Below, piece by piece: positions 1 to 8,202 of a DNA stretch of 19,338 bases. Each line of letters opens with the position of its first letter. Position 1 is the stretch's first letter. The stretch is taken from assembly GCF_000272405.2 (NCBI RefSeq), contig NZ_AJZM02000055.1, positions 1 through 19,338 of the forward strand, written 5' to 3'. The DNA comes from Vibrio tasmaniensis 1F-187. Its GTDB lineage: Bacteria; Pseudomonadota; Gammaproteobacteria; Enterobacterales; Vibrionaceae. A program made the translations under genes and the position numbers. The notes below the pieces were generated by a model, which worked only from the letters and a program-made list of their open reading frames with translations, had not been told where the DNA came from and searched no databases.

Positions 1-406
1 CTGAATTACGCAACAAAGCCTTACTAAGGTGCAAATACCGCAGCCAATCACGCCAAGTGACCTCTCCCAATATGACTACATTGCCAATCAATGGGAAGGA
101 ATCAACAGCCAAAGAAGCTTTGAAATTAATAAGGGCAAAGTAAGCACGTATCAATTCAGGGCAAGTAGAATCGGAGATAGCGTTCCGACGATCCGCATGA
201 TGGCCTTAAATGGGTTGGGGATTGCCTGTTTACCTAAACAAGCAATTGAAGAAGACCTGAAAAAAGGAACATTGGTAAACATCTTGCCCAAAGATCAAGT
301 TCTTAAAGCCTCTTTCTATGTCGTACATAATTATGGGTTACAGGTGCCAGCCAGAATTCGCGCCTTTATTGAACACCTAAGACAACACGCTGAATCTTAT
401 TCTTAA
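1..406 (+). pseudogene. LysR-type regulator remnant (C-terminal effector-binding domain, frameshifted)
   Basis: This is the C-terminal half of a LysR-family transcriptional regulator, cut by the window edge. The readable part (from 29) has the typical effector-domain text: PSDLSQYDYI, then VPTIRMMALNGLGIACLPKQAIEEDL, ending with a helix like those that close this domain. The frame is interrupted: TGA lies in frame at 2-4. The upstream LysR-like residues (YATKPY, base 7 onward) are in another frame, which hits TAA at 25. Joining the frames gives ATKPY-LTKVQIPQPITPSDL, which fits the family pattern. The DNA-binding half should lie left of the window. A domain-only protein from GTG 29 has no visible ribosome site. 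I read it as a pseudogene, but a phase-variable gene or a sequencing error is possible. It lies 265 bp upstream of the permease gene on the same strand. Confidence 0.7.
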
Positions 407-671
407 TATCTTACAACCAAATTTCCATACGTCGCTAAACTGACGATTTATCGACCAACATTAAACCTTACAAAGAATAATGGCTTTGTTCAAGTTATCT
501 AAAATAAAATAATTTTCTTCAAAACAATTACATTATAGATTTAATTTCCACAAAAAACTCAAATTAGAGATAAAAAGGCAAAACTTTTCTCCGACTACCT
601 TTCTATACTGTGCCACGTCATTAAGGCGCCACAAGCCTATGATTTAAAATAATTATTAATGAGTAGTCACC
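407..671. other. AT-rich intergenic region upstream of the DMT permease
   Basis: No gene is visible here. The stretch is AT-rich and should hold the promoter of the downstream permease gene. TATACT at 604-609 looks like a -10 box, but no good -35 sits 16-18 bases upstream. No terminator hairpin is evident after the LysR remnant. Confidence 0.4.
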
Positions 672-1586
672 ATGAATTCGAAGTCGCTAACTATCTTGCT
701 TTTTGTCTCTGTTTGCTTAATTTGGGGAACCACTTGGTTCGCTATGGAAGTGGCATTGCATTCTATCCCACCTATTTTTGCCACTGCGTTACGCTTTTTA
801 CTTGCAGCACCTTTGCTTGCGGTATTAGCAAAAGTCTTCAACCAACCTTTGCTTTTCCCTAAAGGTAAACGTCAATGGCTGCTTATTGTGGCACTGATGT
901 ATTTTGCTATTCCGTTCACTTTGATGATCTATGGTGAGCAATACATCTCTTCTGGTCTAGCGTCGATCATCTTCGCCAACATGCCAGTCGCTGTCATGCT
1001 GATGTCGGGTTTATTCTTAGGTCTACGATTGGCGAAACATCAAATCTTTGGTTTGGTCACAGCTGTTGTGAGCCTATGTTTAATCCTTGGCAATGAAATG
1101 CAAATGGGTGGTGATGATTACCTTATTGGCACGGTTTGCTTAGGCCTTGCAGTTGCCATTCACGCAGTGATGTATGTTTTAGTTCAAAAGCACTGTAAAG
1201 GCATCGAAGTACTTACCTACAACGCCGTTCCGAGCTTAATTGCTTCTCTATTCTTGTTCGCAGTTTCAGCGATGGGTGAAAGCGTTAATGTTGAGTCCTT
1301 CACTTGGGATTCAATCTCAGCTGTCGTGTACCTAGGTTTTGTGGCGAGTGTTGGCGGGATTGTGGCTTACTTTAAATTAGGACAAGTTTCGACGCCTTTC
1401 CAAGCGTCTATCTGCTTCCTAATCTTCCCAGTGGTTGCGCTGCTGATCTCTTGCTACATCAATGGAGAAGTGCTGTCTGAACAGTCACTGGTGATGATGA
1501 TCCCTCTGCTTTGTGGCATCTTGCTTACTAAGGCTCCAAAAGGAATCTTCAAGTTACGTGGTGGACTAAAAACCGCAAGAAGCTAA
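672..1586 (+). CDS. DMT superfamily (EamA) transporter
   Basis: A 304-residue integral membrane protein with two EamA repeats (about residues 8-135 and 148-283), each rich in hydrophobic helices, giving about ten transmembrane segments as usual for drug/metabolite transporters. The first helix carries the typical WGTTWFAMEVAL followed by PPIFATALRFLLAAPLLA. Family members export amino acids, metabolites or drugs across the inner membrane; the substrate cannot be read from sequence. The ATG start has only a weak ribosome site, but translation immediately enters the first helix, so the start is credible. Transcription should stop at the hairpin at 1644-1677. The LysR remnant upstream might once have controlled it, although LysR regulators are more often divergent from their targets. 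Confidence 0.92.
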   Translation: MNSKSLTILLFVSVCLIWGTTWFAMEVALHSIPPIFATALRFLLAAPLLAVLAKVFNQPLLFPKGKRQWLLIVALMYFAIPFTLMIYGEQYISSGLASIIFANMPVAVMLMSGLFLGLRLAKHQIFGLVTAVVSLCLILGNEMQMGGDDYLIGTVCLGLAVAIHAVMYVLVQKHCKGIEVLTYNAVPSLIASLFLFAVSAMGESVNVESFTWDSISAVVYLGFVASVGGIVAYFKLGQVSTPFQASICFLIFPVVALLISCYINGEVLSEQSLVMMIPLLCGILLTKAPKGIFKLRGGLKTARS

Positions 1587-1643
1587 TCCTACTGAAAGCT
1601 AACCCTACCGGAAGCTGACTAGATATTTCCATCTAGCACATAC

Positions 1644-1677
1644 AAAAAAGCTCCAATATCACTATTGGAGCTTTTTA
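1644..1677. terminator. Bidirectional rho-independent terminator
   Basis: A nine-base-pair stem (GCTCCAATA with TATTGGAGC, 1650-1658 and 1663-1671) has a 4-base loop and is flanked by an A-run on the left and a T-run on the right. It can therefore end both the rightward permease transcript and the leftward GNAT-kinase-MFS transcript. It sits exactly between the two convergent genes. Confidence 0.9.
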
Positions 1678-1694
1678 TTAGTCTTTATCCAGAG

Positions 1695-2876
1695 TTAGCG
1701 CCAGCTAAACATTCGCACTTCATTGCCCTCTTCGGGCTTCTTAGGGATGTTTAAAGACAACGCCAAAGATACCGCCGCCATCGCAGCACCTATGTAGAAA
1801 ACCGTTGCAGGGGACGATAACCAAATCACCCCAAATACGACCGGAATAACAACCGCTGCAATATGGTTGATGGTGAAAGAGACACCTGCGGTTGATGCCA
1901 TGTCGGCAGGATCGGCGATTTTCTGGAAGTAGGTTTTGATCGCTAATGCGAGTGCAAAGAACAGATGGTCAACAACATACAGCGCCGCCGCCCATTCCGC
2001 GCTTTGCACCAAACCATAACCGACAAACACACCAATCAAACCCACATACTCGAAGATCAGCGCCTTGCGCTCGCCAACCACACCGATAAATCGACCAATG
2101 CGCTTCGCAAACAAGAAGTTAAACAGGTAATTAATTAAGAACAGTAGCGTTACGTCAGCAGCTGAGTAACCAAACTTCTCTACCATTAAAAAGCCAGCAA
2201 ATACCGTGAAGATCTGTCTTCTCGCGCCACTCATAAAGGTGAGCGCGTAGTAGAGCCAGTAACGCTTTCTCAGCACCAATTTCTTATTTTGTTGAGTCTT
2301 GGTTTGAAACTCAGGAAAACCAAAGGTCATCACCAAAACCAGAATAAAACCAATACCGCCAGTAATGCCGTACACCCAAGCAAAATCGAGCTTCAGCTGT
2401 TCTAACATCACCCAGATTGAGCCATAAGTAATTAACGAAGCCAACGCGCCAACGGAGATCATCTTACCAAGCATCTCAGGTGCTTCTTCTTTACTCAGCC
2501 ATTGGAGTGACAAAGACTGCTTGAGCGTTTCAAAATAGTGAAAACCCGTCGACATCAAAATGGTGGTCAGCAATAGGCCAGTAAGTGAAGGAAACAAACC
2601 GGTAATCGCCGTACCGACAGTGAGCATCGCCAGCGATATCAACATGAAGCGTTGCTCGCGAATGAACGCCAACACAAACACCACGGTAAAGGCCAAGAAG
2701 CCAGGGATCTCACGAACACTTTGCAATAAACCAATATCCGCACCATCAAAGTTCGCTTTCTCAATAACAAAGTTATTCAGCAGCGCCATCCAGCTCGAAA
2801 ACGCGATAGGGACAACAATTGAAATCAGTAATAAGAAGTTTTGCGGCGTTTTCCAGCTCGCGGTTTTATCGAACAT
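1695..2876 (-). CDS. MFS transporter
   Basis: A 393-residue polytopic protein with about twelve hydrophobic helices in two halves, split by a polar loop near residues 195-210 (EFQTKTQQNKKLVLRKRYW). This is the layout of a major facilitator superfamily permease. Charged turns such as IREQRF and AKRIGRF lie between helices, as usual for the family. Substrate and direction of transport are unknown. The gene is last in a minus-strand operon. Its ATG lies inside the end of the kinase gene (11-bp overlap), which suggests translational coupling, so transporter and kinase probably act on the same or a related small molecule. Transcription ends at the 1644-1677 hairpin. Confidence 0.92.
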   Translation of the reverse strand: MFDKTASWKTPQNFLLLISIVVPIAFSSWMALLNNFVIEKANFDGADIGLLQSVREIPGFLAFTVVFVLAFIREQRFMLISLAMLTVGTAITGLFPSLTGLLLTTILMSTGFHYFETLKQSLSLQWLSKEEAPEMLGKMISVGALASLITYGSIWVMLEQLKLDFAWVYGITGGIGFILVLVMTFGFPEFQTKTQQNKKLVLRKRYWLYYALTFMSGARRQIFTVFAGFLMVEKFGYSAADVTLLFLINYLFNFLFAKRIGRFIGVVGERKALIFEYVGLIGVFVGYGLVQSAEWAAALYVVDHLFFALALAIKTYFQKIADPADMASTAGVSFTINHIAAVVIPVVFGVIWLSSPATVFYIGAAMAAVSLALSLNIPKKPEEGNEVRMFSWR

Positions 2877-4041
2877 TGACGGACTCCTGTTCGTCTAATT
2901 GGTTAAGCACTCGTAAGGTTAGTTGCTCGGTATACGGGTTGATCTTCCAATCCTCAGGGCTCCAACCTTTAACAAAACGTTGAAAATCAGCCCATGCCAC
3001 GTAAAACATTGGTCGCCATGCGGCTTCAACATCATCGAATGAAAGGTGTGGCTGATAGTGCATGAGTGCCGCTTTCAAGTATCGAAAGTAAGCCTCCAAG
3101 ATCTCTGCTTCAAGCTGCGCGCAATCTTGCGGCCTAACCGCGCTGCTCATGAACAAGGCCACATCTTTCATCGCACAACCACGCCCAACGTATTGGAAAT
3201 CAACGGCAGCAGCGCGCTCGCTTTTTAAATCAAAGCAGAAGTTGGCAAGCTTAGCGTCACCATGTACCAAGGTTTGATATGGGCACGCCCTTAATAGATT
3301 GTCAATGTGCTGCGCTTGGCTCTTAAGCGGTAAATCAGCCAATGCGTTTAACTCGTCAGGCCGAGTGTCTAAATGCCAATATGTGCCGACTTGCCACAAT
3401 GAAGCTGAATGTTCTTGATCTACATTGATGTGCTTTGCGTGAAAATTAGCGAGCCATTTAAGGCAAGCATCGCGTTGGTTTTGCTCTTCTAGTGTGTAAC
3501 CAGACGCCAGCTCAGGCTGAGTATCTTGGATTGCTAAATCATCAAAAGCAGCAAGCACATCAAACTGAGAGTTCAACGGGAAGCCGATATCCGCTAGGTC
3601 TTGCATAACGATAAGCCACTCGTTCTCTTGTAGCTCACATTGCAGCCCTACAGGTACAGGGCAACGCTCATCCCACTGTTGGGTAAACGACTGATACCAC
3701 GCGGTCTCAACTTGGTAAGAGTGCACCTTTCGTTGATGAGAAAGTTTGGTATTCCAATCCTTTGGGTGTTCTGCTTTATCTGGCAATGCGACATGTTTAA
3801 CAATCACGCTGTTGAATGAAGAACGCCTTTCTTTGGAAAAAATCAAACGAACTAATTCACCATACCCGCCCCATAGGCTTTGAATTACCTGGACATCAAA
3901 CCCTTGGTGACAATCCAGTGAGGCCGCTATTTTTTGATAAAGCTCATTTTGATAAAGCTCTTGTTGATAAAGCTCAGGCTGATTTTGACTTGAAACCGCT
4001 GCTGGTTGAGCGAGATTTTTTGACGATATTGATTGAGACAT
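2866..4041 (-). CDS. Phosphotransferase, aminoglycoside/choline/CHK-kinase-like
   Basis: A 391-residue predicted cytoplasmic kinase of the APH/CHK fold. Visible motifs are a candidate ATP-binding Lys in VIVKHV (K82), a Glu/Asp hinge region VMQDLADIG (145-153), the Brenner-type catalytic loop HGDAKLAN (260-267) and the metal-binding DFQ (281-283). The DFQ form resembles the ecdysteroid/CHK kinase branch rather than classical aminoglycoside kinases. The family phosphorylates hydroxyl groups of small molecules; the substrate is unknown. The N-terminus carries three consecutive ELYQ units (residues 23-36) encoded by a 15-bp tandem repeat ahead of the kinase core. The start ATG lies 10 bp after the stop codon of the upstream GNAT gene, and the 3' end overlaps the MFS gene, so all three form one operon. 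Confidence 0.88.
   Translation of the reverse strand: MSQSISSKNLAQPAAVSSQNQPELYQQELYQNELYQKIAASLDCHQGFDVQVIQSLWGGYGELVRLIFSKERRSSFNSVIVKHVALPDKAEHPKDWNTKLSHQRKVHSYQVETAWYQSFTQQWDERCPVPVGLQCELQENEWLIVMQDLADIGFPLNSQFDVLAAFDDLAIQDTQPELASGYTLEEQNQRDACLKWLANFHAKHINVDQEHSASLWQVGTYWHLDTRPDELNALADLPLKSQAQHIDNLLRACPYQTLVHGDAKLANFCFDLKSERAAAVDFQYVGRGCAMKDVALFMSSAVRPQDCAQLEAEILEAYFRYLKAALMHYQPHLSFDDVEAAWRPMFYVAWADFQRFVKGWSPEDWKINPYTEQLTLRVLNQLDEQESVNVR
3932..3976. repeat. Three tandem 15-bp repeats within the kinase gene
   Basis: Three adjacent 15-base units of the form TTTTGATAAAGCTCA (3932-3946, 3947-3961, 3962-3976) differ at only a few positions. Read on the minus strand they encode successive ELYQ-X units. 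Because each unit is 15 bases, gain or loss of copies would keep the reading frame. Confidence 0.9.
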
Positions 4042-4051
4042 ATACTCGTTA

Positions 4052-4336
4052 CTATGCTTTATCGGATAAAAGGTGTGCCCACTGTGGCTGCCTATTCATA
4101 TAGTGAATCACATAGCTACAAATCGGTACAATTTTAAAACCTGCTTGTTCAATTTCAACCAGTACCGACTCCATCATCACCTTACCGAAGCCCTTACCTT
4201 GAAGCTCATCAGGAATACGTGTCGATGTAATATGTAATACATCTCCGTCCTTTTGATACTTAACAATCGCGAACTGGTTGGGTGCTAGCTCAACTGTGAT
4301 CTGGTTCGCATCTTGATCCCATTTTGTTGGCTGCAT
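4052..4336 (-). CDS. Small GNAT-like N-acetyltransferase (YjdJ type)
   Basis: A 94-residue single-domain protein of the short GNAT family typified by YjdJ (Acetyltransf_CG). The acetyl-CoA loop is seen as ELQGKGFGKVMMESVL, followed by the family's C-terminal pattern CSYVIHYMNRQPQWAHLL. The substrate is unknown. I chose ATG 4336 because AGGAG (4343-4347 on the minus strand) lies six bases upstream. The in-frame TTG at 4342 would touch that ribosome site and is unlikely. It is the first gene of the operon with the kinase (10-bp gap) and the MFS transporter. Confidence 0.88.
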   Translation of the reverse strand: MQPTKWDQDANQITVELAPNQFAIVKYQKDGDVLHITSTRIPDELQGKGFGKVMMESVLVEIEQAGFKIVPICSYVIHYMNRQPQWAHLLSDKA

Positions 4337-4651
4337 TCTCAACTCCTGAAAATAATTGATACGACAAACAATAAAAATTTGAAGTATTCATTCCTTGTAA
4401 TAGACTAACTCAAGCTTATACAAATAGAACTAAGTACTTACAAACAAAGTAAATAACTCTGTGCCATCGGCTTAATAACGAATCAACAAAGATAAAGGCA
4501 CTCTATAAATCTATGTGAGTACATCTACCTAGTCTATGTAATTGCACTTAATTTATGTAATTGCACCTGCTAAATCTAGCACGTATTTGCCCCTTAATAG
4601 CAAGTTACCAATAAAACAAACAGACGCATGTTGGCGCATGGAGAACATATA
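4337..4651. promoter_or_regulatory. Divergent promoter region with a 13-bp direct repeat
   Basis: This AT-rich gap separates the minus-strand GNAT operon from plzD (+). It holds two perfect copies of TATGTAATTGCAC (4535-4547 and 4554-4566), 19 bp apart from start to start. They lie about 85-115 bases before the plzD start codon. They could be operator half-sites for a regulator of plzD; the protein is not identifiable from sequence. No coding region was found. Confidence 0.55.
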
Positions 4652-5398
4652 ATGAACGCACCACTGAAGAAGCCTTTGGAGCATAATCAGGCACTTCAAG
4701 ATCCTCGTAACCGCACCGTTTCTACATTAAATAGCACCGATGCACTGGCTATGATAGAGCACGGCAGTGAACTAACATTAAATGTATCGACTCCAGTTGG
4801 TACTAAGTTTCTCGCCACCACTAAATTTATCGGTACGCACAGTGATAACTGCATTGTGGTAGAAGTTCCTGATGTATCTAACGACGATCTGAGCTTTTTC
4901 TTCCAAGAAGGTTTTTGGATGACAGCTCGTGCGTACTCTCTGCGAGGAGAAGGCGCTCTTATCCACTTTAAAAGCCAAATTCACCATAGGATCGGAGATC
5001 CCTTCCCTATACTTGTGCTTTCAACACCAAGCTCGATGCAAGTAACCCAACTGCGTAAAGAGACACGCTACGAGGTGAACTTAGCTTCCAGAATCATCTT
5101 CAACGATCAACGAGCAAACTGTGAGATTAGAGACTTATCGAAAAGTGGTTGTCGTTTTGTTACCTCACCGACTTCTCGTGCGATTCAAATTGCCGAACGA
5201 GTATCTATTGAAGTTACACCTGAGAACTACAATGGCCCACTTATACCGCCATTGAAAGGCATCATCTGTAATCTCCAAAAATCAACGCATTACGCTCGAT
5301 ACGGGGTAGAATTTGATGATATTGGCCGCTCTAATGCCAAACACTTGTTGGCGAAGCTGAAGTTCGATGGCACCAAGCTCTGTTTGCGCAATAGGTAA
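4652..5398 (+). CDS. plzD: Cyclic-di-GMP receptor, YcgR-like N-domain plus PilZ domain
   Basis: A 248-residue cytoplasmic protein with an N-terminal YcgR-like beta-barrel (about residues 25-125) and a C-terminal PilZ domain (about 132-245). The c-di-GMP signature is intact: RKETR (R135 and R139) and DLSKSG (D161, S163, G166). Length and sequence closely match V. cholerae PlzD/VCA0042, whose structure with c-di-GMP is known. VCA0042 has been linked to motility, biofilm and virulence traits. The start at 4652 is preferred because GGAG (4640-4643) lies eight bases upstream and the length matches the homologue; the in-frame ATG at 4628 has no such site. The gene stands alone and ends at the hairpin at 5481-5514. 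Confidence 0.92.
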   Translation: MNAPLKKPLEHNQALQDPRNRTVSTLNSTDALAMIEHGSELTLNVSTPVGTKFLATTKFIGTHSDNCIVVEVPDVSNDDLSFFFQEGFWMTARAYSLRGEGALIHFKSQIHHRIGDPFPILVLSTPSSMQVTQLRKETRYEVNLASRIIFNDQRANCEIRDLSKSGCRFVTSPTSRAIQIAERVSIEVTPENYNGPLIPPLKGIICNLQKSTHYARYGVEFDDIGRSNAKHLLAKLKFDGTKLCLRNR

Positions 5399-5480
5399 AG
5401 TCATTTAGTACATTGCTTTCACCGAATACCGTAAGCAGACCAGATACAGACGACTCAATAGCGAGCAAAGTCGCAATCAA

Positions 5481-5514
5481 AAAAAGCCATCGATTTTTAT
5501 GTCGATGGCTTTTT
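5481..5514. terminator. Bidirectional rho-independent terminator
   Basis: The eight-base-pair stem GCCATCGA/TCGATGGC (5486-5493 and 5502-5509) is flanked by AAAAA on the left and TTTTT on the right. It ends plzD rightward and the convergent LonB-like gene leftward. Confidence 0.9.
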
Positions 5515-5601
5515 AGTTTTGTCTATTTATCTGTTTGTCTGTTTGTCTATTTTTCAAACGCTTATCTAGCTAATAAGCTAGTTGGGTCTATAGATATTAG
5601 A

Positions 5602-7962
5602 CTATTTACGCAGTGCGTTCAGTTTAGCTTGAGCGATACCAAAGATAGTATCGATTGGGTAACTCCCCTCATCACTAGCCTCACCGGCGGCTTTGCCTGT
5701 AAACAGCTCAATCGCTTCGGTCACATGGTCGATAGCCCAAATATTAAACTCGCCCTTTTCAACCGCTTTTACGATGTCATTACGCAACATCAGGTTGTGA
5801 ACATTTGAACGTGGGATGATCACCCCTTGCTCATTTGAACGTCCTTTGATTTCGCACACATCAAAGAAGCCTTCAATTTTCTCATTCACACCACCAATAG
5901 GCTGAGACTCACCGAACTGGTTCATCGAGCCGGTAATCGCGATGTCTTGACGGTTCGGCTGCTTAGAAAATGCAGACACCACCGCACAGAACTCAGCCAT
6001 ACTCGCGCTATCACCATCGACGCCACCATACGATTGTTCGAAGGTGATATTGGTAGTAAGCGGTACTTTCGCTGTCTTACCAAATACCGAAGAAAGGTAA
6101 GCCGATAAGATCATCACCCCTTTCGAGTGAATACTGCCGCCTAGATCTACGTTTCTCTCGATATCAATCACTTCACCGTCACCATAAGCCGTGGTTGCCG
6201 TGATCCGGTTCGGTGCGCCAAACATATGATCAGTCGTACTGAGTACAGACAGCGCATTGACCTGCCCAACCGCCTGACCATCCACATGAATCAGTGTTGT
6301 ACCGTTGGTGAAGGTTTCCATTACGCTGTCTTGCAGTCGCCCGACACGCATCTGTTGGTTCAATAGCGCCTGGTCGACATGCGTAGCACGAATCAGGTTC
6401 GACTTCGCTCCTTTCGCCACGTAGTTTGATTCACGAAGCAGGTTGGCAATGTGTGCCGAGTGCAGCGACAACTTACTTTGGTCACCCGCCTGACGAGAAC
6501 TGTGCTCAATGATGCGAGCAATCGCTTTGCGATCACAATGCAGCATGTTGTTGTCGTGCACGATACTTGAAATGAAGCGTGCGTAATGCATTTCAGAATC
6601 CGCAGTACGCTTCATCTCATCTTCAAAATCGGCCGTCACACGGAACAATTCACCAAACTCCGCGTCGTAATGTTGCAGTAGTTGATAAGTTCGATAATCA
6701 CCAAACAGGATGATCTTAACGTCCAATGGAATAGGCTCAGGATCAAGTGATACCGCCCCCGTTAACGTGACCTCTTTTTCTAATGACGTGAAGCTCAATT
6801 GACGCGAACGCAGCGCGCGCTTCAAGCCTTCCCATACATAAGGTTGTTCAAGTACTTTGACCGCATCCATCAGCAAGACGCCGCCATTGGCTCTATGTAA
6901 GCTACCTGCACGAATCAAAGAGAAGTCCGTAAATACGGTGCCTTTGAACGTTGCCGTCTCGACATAACCAAACAGAGAGTGATAATTTGGATTCTCTTCC
7001 ACCACGATCGGCAGAGTCTCCTCCTTCTGGCTCACAATCACGTTCACCTTGTAGCGACGTGGCATTTTCTTATCCAAAGAGGCGGTCGCAACTTCTGCTT
7101 GCTCTGTGCTCTCTTCTAAGAAAATATCTGCGTTGTCGACAATGTCTTTACGCAGTGCTGTCAGGTACTTTTTAATATCAGGATATTGGCTGTAATCTTG
7201 CTTCAACTGCTTGATGAAGTGGGTAATAACATCTCGCGCCGTATCATCATTCAACTTTTGAACTTTCTCTGTGTACGTCTCTTCAAGCTCGGTCAGTTCA
7301 CGAGAAATGGTCCGCAGCCCGACTTCCAATCCATCAATGGTTTTATCGAATTGATCTTGCTCTTCTGGCGTGAGTAAGTCGAAGCTCTCTTCGGTATGAA
7401 GATCATCGCCATTCATCGCGACAAATTGGTAGTCACCCTGAGTCGTGATCGTCAGGTTAATGCCCTTATCTTTTGCTTCTTGACTGATCGCTTCTAACGC
7501 CGCTTGTTGCTTAGCGGCCAACTGATTTTTTAATCGGTCAGCGCGGTTAAAGTACATCTCGTTATCGAATGCGAGTGGCATTGCTTTAAGAAGCTTACGC
7601 ATCAGCTTTTCAATATCTTGCTTCAAACTGCTGCCAACACCACGAGGCAATTTCAGCACCTTAGGTGTACGAATGTCTTCAAAATTCGCGATATAGCACC
7701 AATCAAAAAGCTCCTGTACTTCTTGAGGATGTCGGTTTAGGTAGCGCAAGATCATGGTACGTTTACCCAGACCATTTCGACCTATCGCATAAATGTTGTA
7801 ACCCTTTTCCTTAATTGACATCGCGAACTCAACGGCCTTTTGTGCACGTTCTTGCCCGACGATTTCGTCAATTGGAGCCAGTTCTTTGGTCGACTTACAT
7901 GGTAGCTTATCGAGTTCCGCTACCTTATACAGCTGTTCTGTATTGAGTCTTTGCATCGCCAT
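5602..7962 (-). CDS. LonB-like AAA+ ATPase / Lon-family (S16) protease
   Basis: A 786-residue predicted ATP-dependent protease of the LonB-like branch (AAA_32 plus Lon_C), distinct from classical Lon because it lacks the long N-terminal substrate domain. The ATPase part has a P-loop variant GRNGLGKRT (residues 61-69) and a Walker B-like NGGVLLMDA, followed by EGLKRALRSR. An insertion with charged, coiled-coil-like helices lies between (about 125-270). The C-terminal S16 domain has the catalytic Ser in DGDSAS (S654) and Lys in GGVNEKIEG (K695). There is no signal peptide or membrane segment, so it should be cytoplasmic. The start has a strong AGGAGG (7968-7973) five bases upstream; ATG 7956 is a less likely alternative. 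It is monocistronic and ends at the shared hairpin 5481-5514. Confidence 0.92.
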   Translation of the reverse strand: MAMQRLNTEQLYKVAELDKLPCKSTKELAPIDEIVGQERAQKAVEFAMSIKEKGYNIYAIGRNGLGKRTMILRYLNRHPQEVQELFDWCYIANFEDIRTPKVLKLPRGVGSSLKQDIEKLMRKLLKAMPLAFDNEMYFNRADRLKNQLAAKQQAALEAISQEAKDKGINLTITTQGDYQFVAMNGDDLHTEESFDLLTPEEQDQFDKTIDGLEVGLRTISRELTELEETYTEKVQKLNDDTARDVITHFIKQLKQDYSQYPDIKKYLTALRKDIVDNADIFLEESTEQAEVATASLDKKMPRRYKVNVIVSQKEETLPIVVEENPNYHSLFGYVETATFKGTVFTDFSLIRAGSLHRANGGVLLMDAVKVLEQPYVWEGLKRALRSRQLSFTSLEKEVTLTGAVSLDPEPIPLDVKIILFGDYRTYQLLQHYDAEFGELFRVTADFEDEMKRTADSEMHYARFISSIVHDNNMLHCDRKAIARIIEHSSRQAGDQSKLSLHSAHIANLLRESNYVAKGAKSNLIRATHVDQALLNQQMRVGRLQDSVMETFTNGTTLIHVDGQAVGQVNALSVLSTTDHMFGAPNRITATTAYGDGEVIDIERNVDLGGSIHSKGVMILSAYLSSVFGKTAKVPLTTNITFEQSYGGVDGDSASMAEFCAVVSAFSKQPNRQDIAITGSMNQFGESQPIGGVNEKIEGFFDVCEIKGRSNEQGVIIPRSNVHNLMLRNDIVKAVEKGEFNIWAIDHVTEAIELFTGKAAGEASDEGSYPIDTIFGIAQAKLNALRK

Positions 7963-8202
7963 CGCCGCCTCCTTAGTCCTTCATTACTTGGGTGTAGATA
8001 AAATCAGTGTAGATGTAATTACCTATAAATTTAGTGACTTACGCTGCACAGCTGTTCAACTGAACAAATAACACACAATTTACCCCGTTTTTAGCAATAA
8101 CGAGAGATTTAATTCACCAACTTAGCATGTGAATGATTTTAATTTGCAATTGATAATAAATATCATTAACATTTTAGGATATTTAAAATTAAGGATGTGG
8201 AC
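7963..8202. promoter_or_regulatory. Divergent intergenic region, LonB-like gene and TPR/ABC operon
   Basis: No gene lies here. The right half holds the Fur-controlled promoter described separately. The left half should carry the LonB-like promoter on the minus strand. It contains an imperfect palindrome TGTTCAACTGAACA (8053-8066), which also reads CTGT-N8-ACAA, one base from the enterobacterial LexA core. Confidence 0.5.
8144..8172 (+). promoter_or_regulatory. Sigma70-type promoter overlapped by a Fur box
   Basis: TTGCAA (8144-8149) and TAACAT (8167-8172) are separated by 17 bases and form a plausible sigma70 promoter. The spacer and -10 are covered by GATAATAAATATCATTAAC (8152-8170). This matches the 19-bp Fur consensus at 15 positions by direct count and is close to palindromic. 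Occupancy by Fe-Fur would block RNA polymerase, so the downstream operon should be derepressed when iron is scarce. The leader to the ATG at 8203 would be about 25 bases. Confidence 0.72.

Noticed and set aside
4337..4342. TTG start two codons upstream for the small GNAT
   Set aside because: It directly abuts the AGGAG ribosome site; the ATG at 4336 has proper spacing.
5521..5560. Short TCTGTTTG/TCTATTT tandem-like stretch after the plzD terminator
   Set aside because: It is low-complexity T-rich sequence in a short convergent gap, with no further structure or coding role.
5413..5808. Plus-strand open frame of 131 codons
   Set aside because: It crosses the terminator at 5481-5514, and its second half is antisense to the LonB-like gene end.
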